Shown here: in pieces, positions 52,592-61,676 of the stretch | Numbering within the stretch: position 1 is the first letter of the stretch | Layout: each line of letters begins with the position of its first letter | Origin: Limibacillus halophilus | GTDB taxonomy: Bacteria; Pseudomonadota; Alphaproteobacteria; Kiloniellales; CECT-8803 | Reading direction: 5' to 3' | DNA: 64,000 nt | Assembly (NCBI RefSeq): GCF_014191775.1 | Contig: NZ_JACHXA010000002.1 | Span: forward strand, 310,001 to 374,000 | Notes under the pieces: model-generated | What the model was told of the DNA's origin: nothing | The model's input: the letters and a program-made list of their open reading frames with translations, nothing else | The model's database searches: none | Program-made: the position numbers and the translations under genes

Positions 52592-52689
52592 CTCTGTCCA
52601 TCTTTTCTTATCTGCTCCCTAGATTTGCAGTATGATGGCTCAACCGCTACATAAAAATTTGTGTGTTAAAACCTGGGGGAAACGGCCAT

Positions 52690-53130
52690 ATGGCCCAAAA
52701 GACTATTCTGATGATAGCCTTGCTGGGTGGATTCCTAGCATGGCATGACCCGGTCAATGCGCAGGAACCGGTGGTTCCATGCGAACTGCTGGACACCTGT
52801 CAGCAAGATGAACTGCAGGGTTTGATCGCGCCTAGCACTTTGACCTCCGTGCGGCGTTTCGTTACCGCTGCCTCACTCTATGACCTTTGCGTCGGCAATG
52901 ACGAAGAACAGGCGGTCTGCCGTTTTTACATCGCCGGCGTACATGATTCGGCGGAAATGGTTTATTGGCGTAATGACCAGGAACCTCCCTGGTGTCCGGT
53001 GGACGGATTTACCTCCAGCACCCTGCAAGAGGTTGTCCTCGACTATCTCGACAATCACCCCGAAGTCGATCCTCTTCCTGCCGCCCATGCGGTAACCCAA
53101 GCTTTCTCAGAAGGCCTCATCTGCAATTGA
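52690..53130 (+). CDS. Secreted Rap1a/Tai-like domain protein
   Basis: 146 residues from ATG 52690, with GGGGGA 9 bases upstream. A signal peptide (LMIALLGGFLAW, cleavage near VNAQE) precedes a small Cys-rich domain with the Rap1a/Tai pattern: ASLYDLCVGNDEEQAVCRFYIAG split by a few residues, WCPVDGF, and LQEVVLDYLDNHPEVDPLPA ending in a Cys (GLICN). The Rap1a and Tai proteins are periplasmic immunity proteins against T6SS effectors, but many members have no known partner. No effector gene is visible here. Confidence 0.72.
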   Translation: MAQKTILMIALLGGFLAWHDPVNAQEPVVPCELLDTCQQDELQGLIAPSTLTSVRRFVTAASLYDLCVGNDEEQAVCRFYIAGVHDSAEMVYWRNDQEPPWCPVDGFTSSTLQEVVLDYLDNHPEVDPLPAAHAVTQAFSEGLICN

Positions 53131-53141
53131 CGGTGGGGAAG

Positions 53142-53945
53142 TTAGAAACCAACCAGAATGCCGATGAAATCCGGGGCGGTTTTCCCCAGAATCCAGAGAA
53201 TCCAGATGGCAGGCGCGAGAAATGCACCGAATGGCAGGGCGTCGCTCGGCCCCAGTACGCGCCCGGTAAGCCTGAGAATGAACACCGTGACGAGTCCCAA
53301 AATGCCCGCCAAAGCCAAACTGTGAGGTAACAACGGCCAACCGAGCCAAGCGCCGCCCGCTGCCATCAGCTTCACATCGCCAAAGCCCAGACCATCGCGA
53401 CCGCGTATCCAAAAATAAAGGCGGCGCACGGCTTCCATCAAAACAAAGCCAAGAGCGGCACCAAATATTCTCGCCATGCCAATCGACTGCCATTGCGCCT
53501 GTGGCTCGAGAAACACGCTGGCGATCCCCGCAGCCATGAGCGGCAGCACGAGCATGTCGGGGAGCAGGAATCGGCGAACGTCAGCCAGGATCAACGCCAG
53601 CAGACACCAACCCAAACCAGCTGCAAGCCAGAGCGTTCCAGGCGCTGTCGCCGGATCACGAAATACCACGATCACGGTTAATGCGAGGAAGAGAGCGCCC
53701 AACTCGGCGACGGGATAAACCCAAGCAATGGCTTTACCACAGGCCCGGCAGGCACCTCCCAGCAATAGATAGGACACCAGCGGAATCAAATCGCGCACCT
53801 TCAAGGTTTCTCCGCAATCGGGACAACGCGACCGCCCCGCTACCAAGCCCTTACAGTCCGGCAAGCGTTCGACCAATGCGGATATGAAGGAGCCGATAGC
53901 CGCTCCAACCAGAAGTATCGCTATGATATTGATTCCCGGCGCCAC
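53142..53945 (-). CDS. gspO: Prepilin peptidase (type II secretion GspO/PilD)
   Basis: 267 residues, about eight TM helices. An aspartyl protease of family A24 that cleaves and may methylate type II pseudopilins. N-terminal CPDC and CRAC pairs form the zinc site; the catalytic Asp residues are in LADVRRFLLPD and in GFGDVKLMA (the GxGD motif). The GspG, H, I and J precursors encoded nearby are likely substrates. The start follows 41 bases after the gspD stop, so gspD-gspO form one minus-strand unit. Confidence 0.92.
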   Translation of the reverse strand: MAPGINIIAILLVGAAIGSFISALVERLPDCKGLVAGRSRCPDCGETLKVRDLIPLVSYLLLGGACRACGKAIAWVYPVAELGALFLALTVIVVFRDPATAPGTLWLAAGLGWCLLALILADVRRFLLPDMLVLPLMAAGIASVFLEPQAQWQSIGMARIFGAALGFVLMEAVRRLYFWIRGRDGLGFGDVKLMAAGGAWLGWPLLPHSLALAGILGLVTVFILRLTGRVLGPSDALPFGAFLAPAIWILWILGKTAPDFIGILVGF

Positions 53946-53986
53946 GCTTCGACCTCGTCGCTTACGCCCGTTTGCCGGTCATTGGC

Positions 53987-56257
53987 CTACTGCGCCACAA
54001 GCTTGGGACTGGTTCCGGAAAGCTCCGATGTCTTTTGCGGAAGCACCTCGTCAGGCACCGCCGGATCGTCGCTGCCGTCGACCGGCGACAAGGATCGCAT
54101 GCGGCGGCGTAGCTCTTCGGCAATAGCCTGTGCATCGTCTTCGTCCCGGATTACCCGCGGCGTGATAAAAATAATCAGCTCGGTACGGGAAATCTCATCA
54201 TCCTTGGTACCGAAGAGATTACCGACCAGCGGTATCTCGCGAAGCACCGGTATGCCGCTATCGGACTTCGATTGGCGCTCGTTGATCAGGCCGCCAAGGA
54301 CAACCGTCTGGCCGCTGCGCACCGCTATAGAACTCTGCACCCGGCGCTGAGAAATTGTCGGTGTGAGGGTTCCTTCCTCGACTTGATTGGCAACGCTGGA
54401 GACCTCCTGTTCGATTTCCATGGTTACCAAACCGCTGGAATTGATGCGCGGCATGACATTCAGGATGACGCCCGTGTTTCGAAACTCGATGCTGTTGATG
54501 ATATTGGAATCGGAATCGGTTCCTTGCTGTTGCCGGGTCGTGACTGGCACTTCGTCACCGACTTCAAGGGTTGCCGATTGATTATCCAAAACGACGACGG
54601 AGGGCGCCGATAGCACCTTGACGTCGCTGACGCTGGAAAGGGCGTCGATGACGACGCGCGCATTGCTGTTATCAAAAATGAAGTTGAACCCCGGCAGGGT
54701 CGCGGCCGGACTCAACGCCGATCCACTCGAGAATCCACCGCTGAAATTCCCACTCTCAAGGAACCATTGCACCCCAAACCGCAACTGGTCGTTCAGGGTT
54801 ACCTCTGCGATGGTGGCGTCGATCAGCACCTGCAACGGCCGCACATCGATTTGCCGCAGGGCGGCGCGTACCAGATCATAACCGCCTCGCGTCGCCAAGA
54901 TCAGCAGTGCGTTGTTGACTGGGTCGGCGATGACCCGAATAGGTCCGACACCCGACAACGAACCGCCGCCGACCCGGCCGTCGTTACGTGACTCGCTACG
55001 CGCACCGCGGCGAACCGTTGCCTGCGTCGTGGTCACGGTCACATTGCGCGCGGGCGCCAGAGGCGCCGCCTGTGCGTCGCTTCCGGCGACCGATGCACTC
55101 TGCGAAGCCGACGCAACCACCGGATCGAGGCTGGGTGCCACGCGGCGCTGCTGCTCGCTATCGGCGCTGATGTCGGAAAAGGCATCGTTGAGAATGTTCG
55201 CAAGGTCTTCGGCTTTACCGTTCTCCACATAGTAGACGAACAGATTGGTGCCCAGCGCGTTGGCCTGGTCCAAACGGTCGATCCACTTCTCGGCGTCACG
55301 GAGCATCGCCGACCGCTTTGAAACAACCAGCACGGCGTTCAGCCGCTCGACCGGCTGGAAGGCTATGAGCCCCGCACCCAGCCCATCGCCGGATGCTTGG
55401 AAAACCTGTTCGAGTTCCGGTATCACCACGTCCGGCGTGCTGTTGGTCAGGGGGAAAATCCCTGCCGATTGTCCAGCAAGCCAATCCACATCGAATGACC
55501 GTACCGCACTCAGAATTGATTGCCGCTCACGCCCTGTGCCGGAAATAATCATGATGTTTCGCAGCAGATCAGCGCGCAACGCGCCCTGGCGCGCCACAAC
55601 GTTGTCGAGCAACTGGACCATGGTACCGGCGGATACGAAACGCAAAGGCACTATGGTCAAGCCATATCCGGCGAGCGGCGGTTCGTCCCTATCACCCAAC
55701 TGCCGCACCGAGGGCTCGGCCACCGCTTCCGCGGCAGGAATGACGCGATATAGACCCTGATCGAGAAGCAACGCGGCATTGTTCATGCGCAGCAGCATCT
55801 CAAGCGTGGCAAGCAGATCGTCCTCGGCAATGGGACCACCTGTCGTGATGGTGACACTGCCCTGCACTCTGGGGTCCAACACAAAATCCAACCCCAAAAT
55901 GTCGCCCATGATGGCACGTACAACTTCGCGCAGATCAGCCTTATCGAAATTTACCTGGACGCCGGCCTCGGTTCGTTGCGCCCCTTGACCCATCGTCATA
56001 GAAGCGTCTTGTAAGTAATTGTCATTCCCAAGGAAAACTTGCCGCTGCGGGCCGCTGACCGTTGCAGGATCTTCACTAACCGATTCCGGTTTCAGTGAGG
56101 CTTGCTCCTGGGGCGGCGGCGAAAAATCAGCCGTGCGTAACGGGTCCAGTATATCGCTCTGCTGGGTGCCTCCAGAAGAACCATCCGCACAGGCCGATAC
56201 CAAAAACAAGGCCGCGAACAGCGCGGCGATCCAACGCCGACCTATCAGAGCCTCCAT
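53987..56257 (-). CDS. gspD: Type II secretion system secretin GspD
   Basis: 756 residues from ATG 56257 (ATG 56296 would add 13). A lipoprotein-type signal, AALFAALFLVSAC, suggests the secretin is itself lipidated. N0 domain: DKADLREVVRAIMGDILGLDF; N1-N3 follow with repeats of NAVLVVSKRSAMLRDAE type. The secretin core shows VGDEVPVTTRQQQG, RNTGVILNVMPRI, and near the C-terminus RSGQTVVLGGLINERQSKSD and LFIITPRVI-like RTELIIFITPRVI. It forms the outer-membrane pore of the T2SS. Divergent from gspE. Confidence 0.93.
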   Translation of the reverse strand: MEALIGRRWIAALFAALFLVSACADGSSGGTQQSDILDPLRTADFSPPPQEQASLKPESVSEDPATVSGPQRQVFLGNDNYLQDASMTMGQGAQRTEAGVQVNFDKADLREVVRAIMGDILGLDFVLDPRVQGSVTITTGGPIAEDDLLATLEMLLRMNNAALLLDQGLYRVIPAAEAVAEPSVRQLGDRDEPPLAGYGLTIVPLRFVSAGTMVQLLDNVVARQGALRADLLRNIMIISGTGRERQSILSAVRSFDVDWLAGQSAGIFPLTNSTPDVVIPELEQVFQASGDGLGAGLIAFQPVERLNAVLVVSKRSAMLRDAEKWIDRLDQANALGTNLFVYYVENGKAEDLANILNDAFSDISADSEQQRRVAPSLDPVVASASQSASVAGSDAQAAPLAPARNVTVTTTQATVRRGARSESRNDGRVGGGSLSGVGPIRVIADPVNNALLILATRGGYDLVRAALRQIDVRPLQVLIDATIAEVTLNDQLRFGVQWFLESGNFSGGFSSGSALSPAATLPGFNFIFDNSNARVVIDALSSVSDVKVLSAPSVVVLDNQSATLEVGDEVPVTTRQQQGTDSDSNIINSIEFRNTGVILNVMPRINSSGLVTMEIEQEVSSVANQVEEGTLTPTISQRRVQSSIAVRSGQTVVLGGLINERQSKSDSGIPVLREIPLVGNLFGTKDDEISRTELIIFITPRVIRDEDDAQAIAEELRRRMRSLSPVDGSDDPAVPDEVLPQKTSELSGTSPKLVAQ

Positions 56258-56561
56258 CGCAAGCGACGTCCCCTGCATATGACAGTCACTTTTCATTGCG
56301 TGAGCCCTACCCCCCAATTACTTACCCCAGACCGCCCGTTGTTTCGGGCTTCATACCAGGTCCCATTAGAAAGAAACTACATTCTTCACTAAGGCTTAAC
56401 CAGCCTTTTTGATTTCTTATCCGAAAAGAATTGGGCAATATGAGTGCCTTCCGACGCCTACAATATCAAGAATTCATAAGCGTTTGGTTATAAAGGAGGG
56501 GTCGGATACGCTAGGGTTACCCGGTATCGGGCGGCCGATTGCGTGCAGGGGGCTTGCGGCT
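56258..56561. other. Divergent intergenic region between gspD and gspE
   Basis: 304 bases that must hold both T2SS promoters. It is noticeably AT-rich around 56375-56500. I see no confident sigma-70 pair, dyad or known operator; TTAACC at about 56396 could be a CtrA half-site only. Nothing coding is convincing here. Confidence 0.4.
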
Positions 56562-58262
56562 ATGAAACCACTTGAACAGATTCTTGCCGACGACAAGGTC
56601 GTGCCTCTAGAGGTGCTCGAAAAGGCCTGTGAAAATGGCAATAAAACAAGGCGTTCTGGAACGTCTCTAATCTTAGCACTGCGCCGTGCGGGCGTTGGAG
56701 GTTCTAGGATTGCCGCCGCCGTATCGCGTGCTTTCGACCTGCCGCTAGCCAGTCTTGACGACCAACCTAATCTACCGGTCTTGCCGGACCGGCTTTCCGC
56801 TAACTTCCTTAAGGAAAACAGCGTACTGCCGTTGTCTGAAGGTAAGGACGGGCTGCGATTGGCCGTTGCGGACCCGGGTGACAGGTTCGTGGTTGAGGCC
56901 GTGCGCATTGCCAGCGGCCTCCCTGTAGCCCTCGCCGTTTCAGCCCTGGAGGATATTGAAACCGGACTGGAACGCCTGTACGGCCCGGGAAAGTCGGCGC
57001 TCGAACGCATCGTTGAGGATATCGGGGGCGCTGAACCAGACAACGGAAGCGCCGCCGAAGACGACATCGAACATCTCAAGGATGCCGCGCTCGAAGCGCC
57101 CGTCATCCGTCTGGTCAACCAGATTATCAGTGACGCGGTACAACAACGCGCATCGGATATTCATATCGAGCCTTTCCGCGACAGCTTGAAGGTGCGTTAC
57201 CGCATCGATGGCTTGTTGCAGGAAATTTCACCGCCGCCCCTGCGTCTGGCGCGGGTTATCATCTCCAGAATCAAGATCCTTGCGGGGTTGAACATCGCGG
57301 AGCGGCGCTTACCGCAGGATGGTCGTGTCAGGCTACGGGTGTCCGGCCGCCAGCTCGATCTACGCGTATCCAGCCTGCCGACGACTCATGGCGAAAGCGT
57401 CGTCATCCGCCTGTTGGACGACAGCAGTGCGACCCAGGAGCTCCCCAGCCTTGGCCTCTTGCCTCACGATGAAGGCATCTTCCGCCGGAACCTGAAAGCG
57501 CCTTATGGCATGATCATCGTGACCGGCCCGACGGGAAGCGGCAAAACCACGACGCTCGGTGCGGCATTGCGGCTGCTCAACGAGCCACACCGCAAGATTC
57601 TGACCGCCGAAGACCCCATCGAGTATCAGATACCCGGCATCAATCAGGTTCAGGTAAAACCGGCGATCGGAATGACCTTCGCAAATGCCCTTCGAGCCTT
57701 CGTACGCCAGGACCCCGACGTGATCATGGTCGGTGAGATGCGCGACGGCGAAACGGCGGAGATGGCCGTTCACGCGGCACTGACCGGTCACCTTCTGCTG
57801 ACCACGCTTCATACCAACAACGCAGCGGGCGCGATCACCCGACTGGTGGACATGGGTGTCGATTCCTTCCTCATTGCCTCGACGCTCCGCCTGTTGATCG
57901 GTCAGCGGTTGGTGCGAGTCCTATGCCCGGAGTGCAGCAGATCCGTCAAAGCGGGGCCGCAAATATTGGAAGAGTTTCGTCGTGCCGGGCTGACAGTCGC
58001 TCCGGACGGCTTTGCCATTTTCGAGCCGGTCGGTTGCGATAGCTGTCAAGGTAACGGCTTCATCGGGCGCAAAGCCATTTTTGAACTTCTGGAGGTTGAT
58101 GAAACCATTCAGCGCCTGATCACGCCGGGCGTCACCACCAACGCTTTGCAGCGTGCCGCCCGCGACAATGGCATGACGACGATGCTGCAGGACGGCCTGG
58201 AAAAATGCCGCCAGGGTGTCACGACGATTGAAGAAGTCCGGCGCGTCACGGAAGACATGTAG
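56562..58262 (+). CDS. gspE: Type II secretion system ATPase GspE
   Basis: 566 residues from ATG 56562, with AGGGGG upstream. The N-terminal regulatory part (MshEN-like, residues 1-170) is followed by ASDIHIEPFRDSLKVRYRID, Walker A GPTGSGKTTTLGAAL (about residue 325), the Asp box TAEDPIEYQIPGI, Walker B MVGEMRDGETAEMA and the His box TGHLLLTTLHTN. A CPEC/CDSC tetracysteine zinc site lies near residues 455-495. It powers pseudopilus assembly from the cytoplasm. First gene of the plus-strand gspE-M operon. Confidence 0.95.
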   Translation: MKPLEQILADDKVVPLEVLEKACENGNKTRRSGTSLILALRRAGVGGSRIAAAVSRAFDLPLASLDDQPNLPVLPDRLSANFLKENSVLPLSEGKDGLRLAVADPGDRFVVEAVRIASGLPVALAVSALEDIETGLERLYGPGKSALERIVEDIGGAEPDNGSAAEDDIEHLKDAALEAPVIRLVNQIISDAVQQRASDIHIEPFRDSLKVRYRIDGLLQEISPPPLRLARVIISRIKILAGLNIAERRLPQDGRVRLRVSGRQLDLRVSSLPTTHGESVVIRLLDDSSATQELPSLGLLPHDEGIFRRNLKAPYGMIIVTGPTGSGKTTTLGAALRLLNEPHRKILTAEDPIEYQIPGINQVQVKPAIGMTFANALRAFVRQDPDVIMVGEMRDGETAEMAVHAALTGHLLLTTLHTNNAAGAITRLVDMGVDSFLIASTLRLLIGQRLVRVLCPECSRSVKAGPQILEEFRRAGLTVAPDGFAIFEPVGCDSCQGNGFIGRKAIFELLEVDETIQRLITPGVTTNALQRAARDNGMTTMLQDGLEKCRQGVTTIEEVRRVTEDM

Positions 58263-58313
58263 CCGCCGGAAAGGCCGGATAAGCAAGTACAGAATTTTGG
58301 GAGAAACCGAGAC

Positions 58314-59543
58314 GTGCCGCTGTTCCGTTATCAAGCCATCGACCCCACGGGCGCCCTCATAAAGGGTGAGATGGAGGCACGTGACGGCGGCACGGTGATC
58401 CAGCGGCTCCAAGACCAGGGCCACATGCCGGTCGAGGCGGAACAGGTGCTTCAGCCGGACAGCCCGCGCTCCGGCGGCCTTGGGCTGTCCCTTCCCTTCC
58501 GGCGCGGCCGGGTGAAGCGTCAAGATGTGACCCTGTTCACTCGCGAGTTGGCCATGCTTCTCAAAGCCGGCGTTGCGCTGGAACGTGCCCTGGCGATCCT
58601 TTCCCAAGACGTTGGCGGCGCAAGCTTGGGACGCCTCGTACAAGGTTTGCGTAGAGACATTACCGAAGGCGATTCCTTTAGCGAAGCGCTTGCCAACAAT
58701 CCGCGGAGCTTCCCACCGATCTTCGTGAACATGGTGACTGCGGCCGAGGCTTCCGGGACCCTGGAACTGGTGCTGGACCGTCTGGCGGACTACCGGGAAC
58801 GGGCCGAACGGCTCCGTGAGACCGTGATCGGCGCGATGCTTTACCCGGCAATTTTGATTACCGCCTCGATAGTGTCCTTGATTTTGTTGTTGGTTCTGGT
58901 GGTGCCTCAATTCGAGCAGATCTTCGAGAATGCAGGCGCGGCACTCCCGCTGGCGACGCGCGTCGTCATCGGTATTGCCCGCACACTGGAATCCCAAGGC
59001 TTGGTGATGCTGCTCGTGTTGCTCGGCGCCTTGCTGGCGTTGAATCAAGCACTGCGGCTTCCCGGTTTTCACCTGTGGTGGGATCAGAACCTGCTACGTC
59101 TGCCGCTTCTGGGCGCGCTCTTACGCCAGTTGCTGGCGGCGCGCTTTTGCAGAACCTTCGGCACGTTGCTGGCGAACGGCGTCGATCTGCCGCTGGCCTT
59201 GGAGTTGTCACGCGACGTTGCCAGCAACCGCCATGCAGTGGAGGTCATCGACGAGGTAATTCTCGCGGTGCGCCAGGGCCAGGGCTTGGCGCAACCGATG
59301 CATGAAGCGGACATATTACCGGGGATGGCTGTACAGATGCTTCGCGTAGGCGAGGAGACCGGTAACCTCGCACCCACTGCATTGCACGTTGCCGACGTCT
59401 ACGAACGAAAAGTGGAGCAATCTCTCCGGCGCTTGTTCACCATCTTGGAACCGGCACTGATCATTGGTGTTGGATTGCTCATTGCTGGCATTATCGTTTC
59501 AATCTTGCTAGCCGTCGTAAGCGTCAACGACCTCGCATTCTGA
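58314..59543 (+). CDS. gspF: Type II secretion system inner membrane protein GspF
   Basis: 409 residues from GTG 58314. Two repeated GspF domains: the first near VTLFTRELAMLLKAGVALER, the second near AARFCRTFGTLLANGVDLPL, each followed by a TM helix (ILITASIVSLILLLVLVV and IIGVGLLIAGIIVSILLAVV). It is the polytopic platform protein that works with GspE. 51 bases separate it from gspE. Confidence 0.94.
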   Translation: MPLFRYQAIDPTGALIKGEMEARDGGTVIQRLQDQGHMPVEAEQVLQPDSPRSGGLGLSLPFRRGRVKRQDVTLFTRELAMLLKAGVALERALAILSQDVGGASLGRLVQGLRRDITEGDSFSEALANNPRSFPPIFVNMVTAAEASGTLELVLDRLADYRERAERLRETVIGAMLYPAILITASIVSLILLLVLVVPQFEQIFENAGAALPLATRVVIGIARTLESQGLVMLLVLLGALLALNQALRLPGFHLWWDQNLLRLPLLGALLRQLLAARFCRTFGTLLANGVDLPLALELSRDVASNRHAVEVIDEVILAVRQGQGLAQPMHEADILPGMAVQMLRVGEETGNLAPTALHVADVYERKVEQSLRRLFTILEPALIIGVGLLIAGIIVSILLAVVSVNDLAF

Positions 59544-59563
59544 TTCGAACTGGCAGAGGGGCC

Positions 59564-60034
59564 ATGAAGGTGTTTAGAAGAAGAAGAAACCAAAACGACC
59601 ACACGGCACACCGCCGCAAACTCGGCCTCCAAGCAGGTTTTACCCTGATCGAACTGCTCGTGGTGCTGGTCATTCTCGGTTTGCTCGCCGGTCTTGTCGG
59701 CCCCCGTATCCTGGCACAGCTCGGCGGCGCGAAATCGAAAACCGCGAAGGTCCAGATCGAGAATTTTGCAACGGCCCTCGACCTCTATCGTTTGGATATC
59801 GGCAGCTACCCCACGACGGACCAAGGCCTGGAGGCATTGGTTCGCGCGCCCGGCGGCGTGGACGGCTGGAACGGCCCTTACCTGAGTAAGGCTGAGGTTC
59901 CCTTGGATCCCTGGAAGAACCCATTCCAGTACAACCAACCGGGGGAGAATGCACCTTTCGACCTCTATTCGCTGGGCGCCGACAATCAGGAAGGCGGCGA
60001 TGGCGAGAACGCGGATATCACGCTGCAGCAGTAA
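59564..60034 (+). CDS. gspG: Type II secretion major pseudopilin GspG
   Basis: 156 residues. A long basic leader ends at G, with the prepilin cleavage motif QAGFTLIELLVVLVILGLLA (cleavage between G and F, Glu at +5). The mature part has LDLYRLDIGSYPTTDQGLEA and GPYLSKAEVPLDPWKNPFQY, the calcium-binding loop region of GspG, and SLGADNQEGGDGENADI. It is the main subunit of the pseudopilus. gspH starts inside its 3' end. Confidence 0.95.
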   Translation: MKVFRRRRNQNDHTAHRRKLGLQAGFTLIELLVVLVILGLLAGLVGPRILAQLGGAKSKTAKVQIENFATALDLYRLDIGSYPTTDQGLEALVRAPGGVDGWNGPYLSKAEVPLDPWKNPFQYNQPGENAPFDLYSLGADNQEGGDGENADITLQQ

Positions 60035-60494
60035 ACCCCGGCGTCACAGGGACGGACAACGCGGCTTCACGCTGCTCGAACTGCTTTTGGTTCTGACGAT
60101 TTTGGGCCTTTCATTGGCCGTGCTCAGCCCGATGTTGGGTGCTGGCAGCCGGGGCCTGGGTTTGGAGCGCGGCGGGCTGGAGCTGGCGTCGGCCCTACGG
60201 CAAACGCGGCGTGAGGCCGTTACCACCGTTTCCGAACGCGTACTGTTAATGGACCTATCAAGCGGCACCTATCGGACGGATTCCGGTAGTCTGCAACGGG
60301 ACTTTCCCGCAAATAGCGATATAACAGTGGAGGCCGCAGGCAGCGAGCAGTTGGAAGAATCCTTAATGGGTATTCGGTTTTTTCCCACTGGGGCTTCGAC
60401 CGGCGGCAGCATTCTCGTCAAGCAGGCCGATAGAAGTCTTTCCGTTACTGTCGATTGGCTGACTGGCAGGGTGGCTATCCATGGCCCCGAGTAA
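60000..60494 (+). CDS. gspH: Type II secretion pseudopilin GspH
   Basis: 164 residues from ATG 60000, which overlaps gspG by 35 bases and has AGGAAGG upstream. The prepilin motif is QRGFTLLELLLVLTILGLSL. The body holds LELASALRQTRREAVTTVSE and VLLMDLSSGTYRTDSG. A minor pseudopilin of the T2SS tip complex. It overlaps gspI by 14 bases. Confidence 0.88.
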   Translation: MARTRISRCSSKPRRHRDGQRGFTLLELLLVLTILGLSLAVLSPMLGAGSRGLGLERGGLELASALRQTRREAVTTVSERVLLMDLSSGTYRTDSGSLQRDFPANSDITVEAAGSEQLEESLMGIRFFPTGASTGGSILVKQADRSLSVTVDWLTGRVAIHGPE

Positions 60495-60894
60495 GCCAAT
60501 GCCCCTGCACAAACCGGCAAAACGACACGAGGGCGGCTTCACGCTCGTCGAGGTGCTGGTAGCATTGGCCGTGACGGGATTGGTTCTCGCCAGCCTGATG
60601 CAGGCCTATGCCTCCGGCCTCAGAACGCTGAGCGGAGCCGACTACCGTCAAACCGCTGCATTGATAGCGGCTTCCCTGCTGGACGAATCCGCGACCATCG
60701 AACTGAAGCCCGGGCAAGAAAGCGGAAAAATCATGGGTTATGCCTGGGAGCGCGAGGTCGCGGAGGTAACCCCGGAAGGATGGTTTTCCAGAGCAGAAAC
60801 CGATTGGCAGCCTTTCAGCGTGATCATTACCGTTACGAAGGATGACCGGCCGCCTGTGCGCCTGGAGACATTGCGTCTGGGAGTGGCGCGATGA
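60481..60894 (+). CDS. gspI: Type II secretion pseudopilin GspI
   Basis: 137 residues with the prepilin motif EGGFTLVEVLVALAVTGLVL, followed by AALIAASLLDESATI and a C-terminal beta part typical of GspI. Forms the tip complex with GspJ and GspK. It overlaps gspH by 14 bases and gspJ by 4. Confidence 0.9.
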   Translation: MAPSKPMPLHKPAKRHEGGFTLVEVLVALAVTGLVLASLMQAYASGLRTLSGADYRQTAALIAASLLDESATIELKPGQESGKIMGYAWEREVAEVTPEGWFSRAETDWQPFSVIITVTKDDRPPVRLETLRLGVAR

Positions 60895-61676
60895 ACGACA
60901 GGAGGAAGCAAAATTCGGTACGGCAATTGGCGCAGAGCAATGACAGAAGCGCCGGTTTTACACTGCTTGAGCTGCTAATCGCCTTGACGCTTTCCGGTTT
61001 GATTTTGGCTGGTTTGGGGGCGGGCTTGCGTATTGTTAGCAGCTCCTGGGATCGCGGCGCAGCCCTCGCGGAGCGGCATGAAACTATCGGTATGACGCAG
61101 GATTTTCTGCGTCGCGAATTCAGCCGTTTGCAGTGGCTATACTGGGGCGCTGGCGATGAGCGACGCTTGGCCTTTGAAGGTGAGCGACGACGTTTGCGTT
61201 ACATCGTTGCCGAGCCGCCCTATCCCGACCTGCCGGGTCTGTATGCCATTGAGTTGGCGTTGGTCAGGGCGCCGGGCGGCGGCGAGCGCCTGCTTCGCAG
61301 ACGGGCGCGCTTCCATCCCGAAGAACGTGATTTCGACGATCTGGAATTCACGGACGACGTGGTTCTTCTGGAAGATGCGCTCGGTCTGCAATTCGCCTTC
61401 GCTCCGGAAAACAACGGCACGACTTGGCGCGGCCAGTGGTCTGACGGCGAAAGGCTTCCCAGGCTTGTTTCCCTGGCGCCCGGCGCCAGCGCTGGGGACG
61501 ACCTGTTCTGGCCACCGCTTTGGCTGCGCCCCGCCGCCGAAATCGCCGGCGGTTGTGAATTAGCGGAAGCAGCGGCGGGCGTTTGCAAAGGACCTGAAGT
61601 CACGGAAACCAGTCCTGCCAGCGACCCGGACCGTGCCCCCGATGGCGGTGGCATCGTCGAGGGGGGCGAAAGATGA
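60891..61676 (+). CDS. gspJ: Type II secretion pseudopilin GspJ
   Basis: 261 residues. Prepilin motif SAGFTLLELLIALTLSGLIL after a 25-residue leader; GMTQDFLRREFSRLQ and LLEDALGLQFAFAPEN follow. The last 60 residues are low-complexity, acidic and Pro/Gly-rich, which is longer than usual. Overlaps gspI and gspK by 4 bases each. Confidence 0.88.
   Translation: MNDRRKQNSVRQLAQSNDRSAGFTLLELLIALTLSGLILAGLGAGLRIVSSSWDRGAALAERHETIGMTQDFLRREFSRLQWLYWGAGDERRLAFEGERRRLRYIVAEPPYPDLPGLYAIELALVRAPGGGERLLRRRARFHPEERDFDDLEFTDDVVLLEDALGLQFAFAPENNGTTWRGQWSDGERLPRLVSLAPGASAGDDLFWPPLWLRPAAEIAGGCELAEAAAGVCKGPEVTETSPASDPDRAPDGGGIVEGGER

Noticed and set aside
57921-59072. A 383-codon frame antisense to gspE-gspF
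   Set aside because: His/Gln-rich shadow translation without domain; spans two real genes.
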